64,000 nucleotides of DNA, from contig PTFA01000010.1 in NCBI GenBank assembly GCA_003342895.1, positions 8,685,286 through 8,749,285 on the forward strand, written 5' to 3'. The translations under genes were made by a program, and so were the position numbers. The notes under the pieces were generated by a model, which was not told the DNA's origin, did not search any database, and saw only the letters and a program-made list of their open reading frames with translations. This DNA is from Casuarius casuarius. Taxonomy: Eukaryota; Chordata; Aves; Casuariiformes; Casuariidae. Positions within the stretch are counted from its first letter, which is position 1. Each line of letters begins with the position of its first letter. This document shows, piece by piece, positions 59,905 through 64,000 of this stretch.

Positions 59905-62900
59905 TAACTGATAAAAAATTCCTAAAGCTTCTGTAAATTAGCTTTCCACACATAGCACCACAAAGGCCAAAATTGGAGGCAATACAGGATGGTGTAATAG
60001 ACAGTAATGTGACCATGAATTTGGTGTCAATAAGTCAAGTCAGACTGAAAATTGAGAGGGATTTTTATCCAGAAATAGCAATTGAAAGGTGTTCTGCTCA
60101 TGCTCTACCCTGCTGTTGCCCTCTTTGGCGATAGATAAAAAATTATGTGAAATGTAAGGGAGTTCTGTGTTAAGGAATAAAAATTCTAGCGGGAAAATAC
60201 TGAAAGATAGTATTTTCAGATGTCAAAGAAGTTGCTCAGTAGATACATTTGTACATATATTTTCCATTTTACTGTGTATTCCATCTAATAATTAGTCATA
60301 CAAATAAATTACATAAAGTGAATATTTTTGAAAACTATAAGCATTAAATATAAATTCAAGACATTCAGCAACACGGTCTGGCTGAAGTCTACTAGTCTAG
60401 ATGGTGTGAGGGCTGTGTGACTTACGTTTAGTAGTATTTTGACAAAGGTATTTGAAAGATGATATTTGTATATGACCTAGTCTTGTTGGAAGATTCATAT
60501 ATTATCTATTGCATAGCTGGTTTAGTGTTCCAGGTATGGAAACTGTTGGTGTATCCTCGTTTATTAAATGAAGATGACATTATTAAGATGTCTCAAAATA
60601 AATTTCCTTACCTGCACTACACAGACTTTGAAATGAACAAAACTGAAAATGTTTCAGAAATAAATTTCTTGCCACTACTTATGTTGTTTATGTTTATTAC
60701 TTATTCAATTAAGCTGGAATTAGAGAGACCTTTTTATTGTTTTATTGCATTTTATTGTTAAATTTATAAAGTACTTCTAACATTTAGGTTTCAGTGATGT
60801 ATTAGATTTTTCTTCCTAAAATGCTTCCATATTGATTGTATTTCTCTCTCGCTTTTCTTTTTTTTGCTAGCTAGCTTGAAAGAAGAAACATTATACATAC
60901 TTACCACATTGTACACTCCTACCTCATTATAGGAAGCTGTCCATCTTGGCCAATCAATTTCCTCAACACAGCAAGAGACAACCCAGAATTTCCCTAGATA
61001 TTTTTTGCTTGTTTCATCTATTAATCAAAAGCATCAGTCTAATAGTAATCTGCTACTTTTGGTCCACGAAGTAGCTAGAGAACTCTTTTTCACCACAGTT
61101 TATTAAAATATTTCATTCTTGTAAACCATTTAAAAGACAAGCAAGGAGATTTTTTTTGTACCTAAAGTACAAGACAATTTTCTTTAATATATCTACAATA
61201 CAGGCTATCATATCATTTAAATATACCTTCCATGATTTGCCATCTAAAGTATTCCAGTTTAAGGTTTGTTTCACAGGCACTGAAATATATGGAAAACATG
61301 TAATTGATTTTTAAATCAACTGGATTGATTGGATTTGGCATTCTACGATGCCAGTTATCACCAAACCATAGTTTGAACTTTCTGTTCTATCTGTTTGTGA
61401 CAGCCATGCAAAGAAGACATGAGATGATGAAGTTTTTTCAGCTATCAAATAGAGAAAACTATCATTCAGTAGTAAACCCTGAATTCTGGTCAACAAAATG
61501 AATTAAAAATTAGTATGACATTTTATGTAGTATATTTTCTTATGGATTATTAGTTTCTTAGTGGAAATATTTCTTTGTTGACCATGATGTAAAAGCAAAA
61601 TGACTGATCAAAGATAATGAAACTGACTGAGTATGTGTTTCTTTCAAGTCCACAAAATACAATTAAAAAAGGTAAAACTAGTTTCCTTTTAATCTCTGCC
61701 ACAATATTCTGCCATTTTGTATTAAGACTATGTAAATTTACTTTCAAGAGTAACATGATGCTGTTCCTCTAAATTCCCTTTTTTTATCTGTGTTTTTCCA
61801 AAATAAATATCTTAAAAATAGACTTACAGTACATAAAATAACTTTCCAAAATTGGTTATATGTCTTGAATATTAATGTTAGTTTACTGCTGTACCAAATG
61901 AAAATTTTATTTCCATATAAGTATGCAATCTGGAAAAGAAAGTGAATATAGGCTTAATTTCTCCATGTTTAAGAAATGTACATTTGTCTAAATTATTTAA
62001 GTGTAAAACCAATTATTCTCCCCCATAAGTAGTAGCTCACCATAAATGAGAAAAAATTCAGTTTTGGTATTATGTTTTCTCCTTTTTCACTCATGCAAAT
62101 AATATGCCCTTGTGATGTTTCTTTATAATACAGTAACACATATAGAAGTAATGTTATTTTTAATGTATATTGTATGCTAAAATGTGAATCAATGGATTCA
62201 GGTCAAAATTCTCCTACGCAGTTTTTCTAATATTAATCTCACTTTTACATATATAGACTCATTTCTTAATTCATATTTTTTAAAAAAGACAGATGTTTCC
62301 ACTACTTTAAATGGTTGGTAATAGTTCATGTAACTGAAAAATGCAAATCTGCCATACATGTGTAAGTTGCTTCACAAACATCTTGTAAGTAAACTCTAAG
62401 AGCTTGCTATATTGTAGGCCATACCAGGTGTTCAGTAGTTTCTCATGAGTTCTGTGACTGCCTAAAGTAATTCTATGCAGTATGTAGTTAATGAGCATGA
62501 TAATGCAAAGATTATGACCTAACTTTCTTGAGTTGTGAATGTACTTTCAGTATGAAAGTTCCTTCACTTATTCATAGTTAATGAAAACCAACTGAAATAG
62601 TGGCCATCAAATTTTGCTACCAGAAACATCCTACTGGAAAGCCATCAGTCCATTTTTTAAATGCTTGCTTTGGTAAAAATAATTGCCAACAGCTAAAAGT
62701 ACCAAAGGCAGGTTATAGGAAGAGGTTTATTTCTAATGTTATATTATCATTTTTTGAGCATAAGAGGCAAGCAATCTTAGTTTCTAGTGCGGCAAACACA
62801 TTTTTGAATCACTTCATTTTGTCTTTGCAACTAAAATACTTTCTATGTTAATGAAAACAGTGCACACATTTTTGCAGTTGCAAAAGCTTGATTTGAGGCA

Positions 62901-64000
62901 AAAACGGGGAAGTCAATAAAAAATTGAATGAAAATTAAACACATGATAACACTAAATCTTAATGTGAACAACAGCCAGTAGTTTCACTGAAAGCAGTAAA
63001 AGTTGGGAGTACTTACTACCTGAACATCATCTTCCTAGGTTTGTCCAATGAATGTTCTTTGTGTTTTTGTTTGTTTCAGAGAAAATGAGTGAGTTAAAAT
63101 TATATTCTTTAAAAAAAGGTTATTGTCTTGCAATAATTCCCCCAAGGTGAGTCTGTGTTTTTTGAATGTCAGAAGTCTTCATTGTTGATTTGTGTTTCTT
63201 TGCTATGTTGTCACACTAGCAGACACACACTGCTTTAGCTATTTACCATATAAATACCTAGTCAAACGACCATTTTATGTTTTTAATTACATTTTTGCAT
63301 GGCAGCTGGATGACTTGAGAGTGCTTCTAATTGAAAAACAAGCTCCAATAGATGACATAATCAGGACTTGGTCTTTTGCACTATTTGCTTGATTATCACT
63401 GCTATAGTGCTATCCCAAAGAATTTGCAAGAAATATTTGCTACAGGCATGTCATGATTTTACTGTATCAAAAAATAAACACCAGGGTAAACATCAGACAG
63501 TAAAAACCATAAATATCAAACAGTATACAGGGAATAATTATCATTTCAAGTGTTCATTCCATGTCTTTTCTTTCCTTCCATAGAATAAACGCTACTACAC
63601 AGCTTACATAAGTTCTTGACTAAACCACTTCAAATAAGAGCATTAAAGCCTCCTTAATTAATAAACTATAAATTAATTTATCTAGGACTGAAAGAAAAAT
63701 GTAATTGCTCATTGCTACATTTTAGCTGTTTTCATTTTTAAATAAATTATTCTGAACTCTAATATGAACAAAACCCATTTGTAGCTATTTTGCAAATGGT
63801 CAACCAGTAAAAATGATTGCTTCTAATGCCAGAGATATACCTTTCTCCTTCAACTTCACTGGGAAGAGATGGAAAAAATATCTTTATTCAGGAAACAGGT
63901 GGAGCATAAATCTGTGTTCCTCCTAGTATTGTAATTTCAAACTCAGTCTTTGGGCTATAACTAGATGAGAATAGACAAAAACAGGTAGAGTGGAATTCCT
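59905..64000. other. Very AT-rich non-coding DNA with exon-like segments
   Basis: No recognisable gene. The longest frame is 100 codons (60459-60761, plus) and has no family resemblance. Two segments have good splice-like borders and open frames (61404-61501 and 63080-63146), as described in the findings. A possible polyadenylation signal AATAAA lies at about 61802. A short inverted repeat, TTGATTT and AAATCAA, lies at 61304-61319. Confidence 0.45.

Noticed and set aside
60459..60761. 100-codon plus-strand ORF with membrane-like segments
   Set aside because: No family resemblance, very AT-rich codons and no gene context; likely chance.
1..64000. CRISPR array, prophage, operon or tRNA cluster
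   Set aside because: No regularly spaced repeats, no dense coding and no tRNA cloverleaf were seen. CR1 elements and splice-like signals point to a vertebrate nuclear genome.

Overview
The window looks like nuclear DNA from a bird (a sauropsid at least). The evidence is its transposons. It holds several CR1-type LINE fragments, in both orientations and of different ages, one of them still readable as CR1 reverse transcriptase. It also holds faint MIR-like and foldback repeats of the kind scattered through amniote genomes, and one GC-rich LTR-like insertion. Everything else is AT-rich, CpG-poor, apparently single-copy DNA with short microsatellites. Repeats are sparse for 64 kb, which fits an avian genome better than a crocodilian or turtle one. 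I cannot name the species.

I found no protein-coding gene I can recognise, and no tRNA, rRNA, CRISPR array, operon or bacterial feature. The window is most simply intergenic, or the inside of one or more large introns. The open reading frames are short (167 codons at most), resemble no family I know except CR1, and are about what 64 kb of such DNA gives by chance.

Layout: 1-3.35 kb, unique DNA with an A-rich/GACAGA microsatellite. 3.35-3.74 kb, an old CR1 3' tail (+). 3.74-8.2 kb, unique DNA with an 18-bp triplicate. 8.2-10.3 kb, a less AT-rich block with many minus-strand ORFs, of unknown origin. 10.3-15 kb, AT-rich DNA with (AG)n and (AT)n tracts and a possible MIR. 15.0-16.1 kb, a long CR1 fragment (+) running from the reverse-transcriptase core to its 3' end. 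16.1-28.7 kb, unique DNA with a TATC/CATA microsatellite. 28.70-28.79 kb, a clear foldback (palindromic) element. 28.8-53.4 kb, unique DNA with a MIR-like piece, simple repeats and several exon-like segments of unproven status. 53.45-54.3 kb, the best-preserved CR1 fragment (-). 57.0-57.1 kb, a small CR1 piece (-). 57.58-58.19 kb, the LTR-like element. 59.73-59.90 kb, a CR1 3' tail (+). 59.9-64 kb, very AT-rich DNA with two more exon-like segments.

Nothing here shows a new multi-gene system. The best leads are the foldback element at 28.7 kb, the LTR-like insertion at 57.6 kb, the block at 8.2-10.3 kb, and a few short segments with good splice-like borders and an open frame (36158-36203, 45009-45051, 61404-61501, 63080-63146). 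All of these need alignment or RNA evidence.
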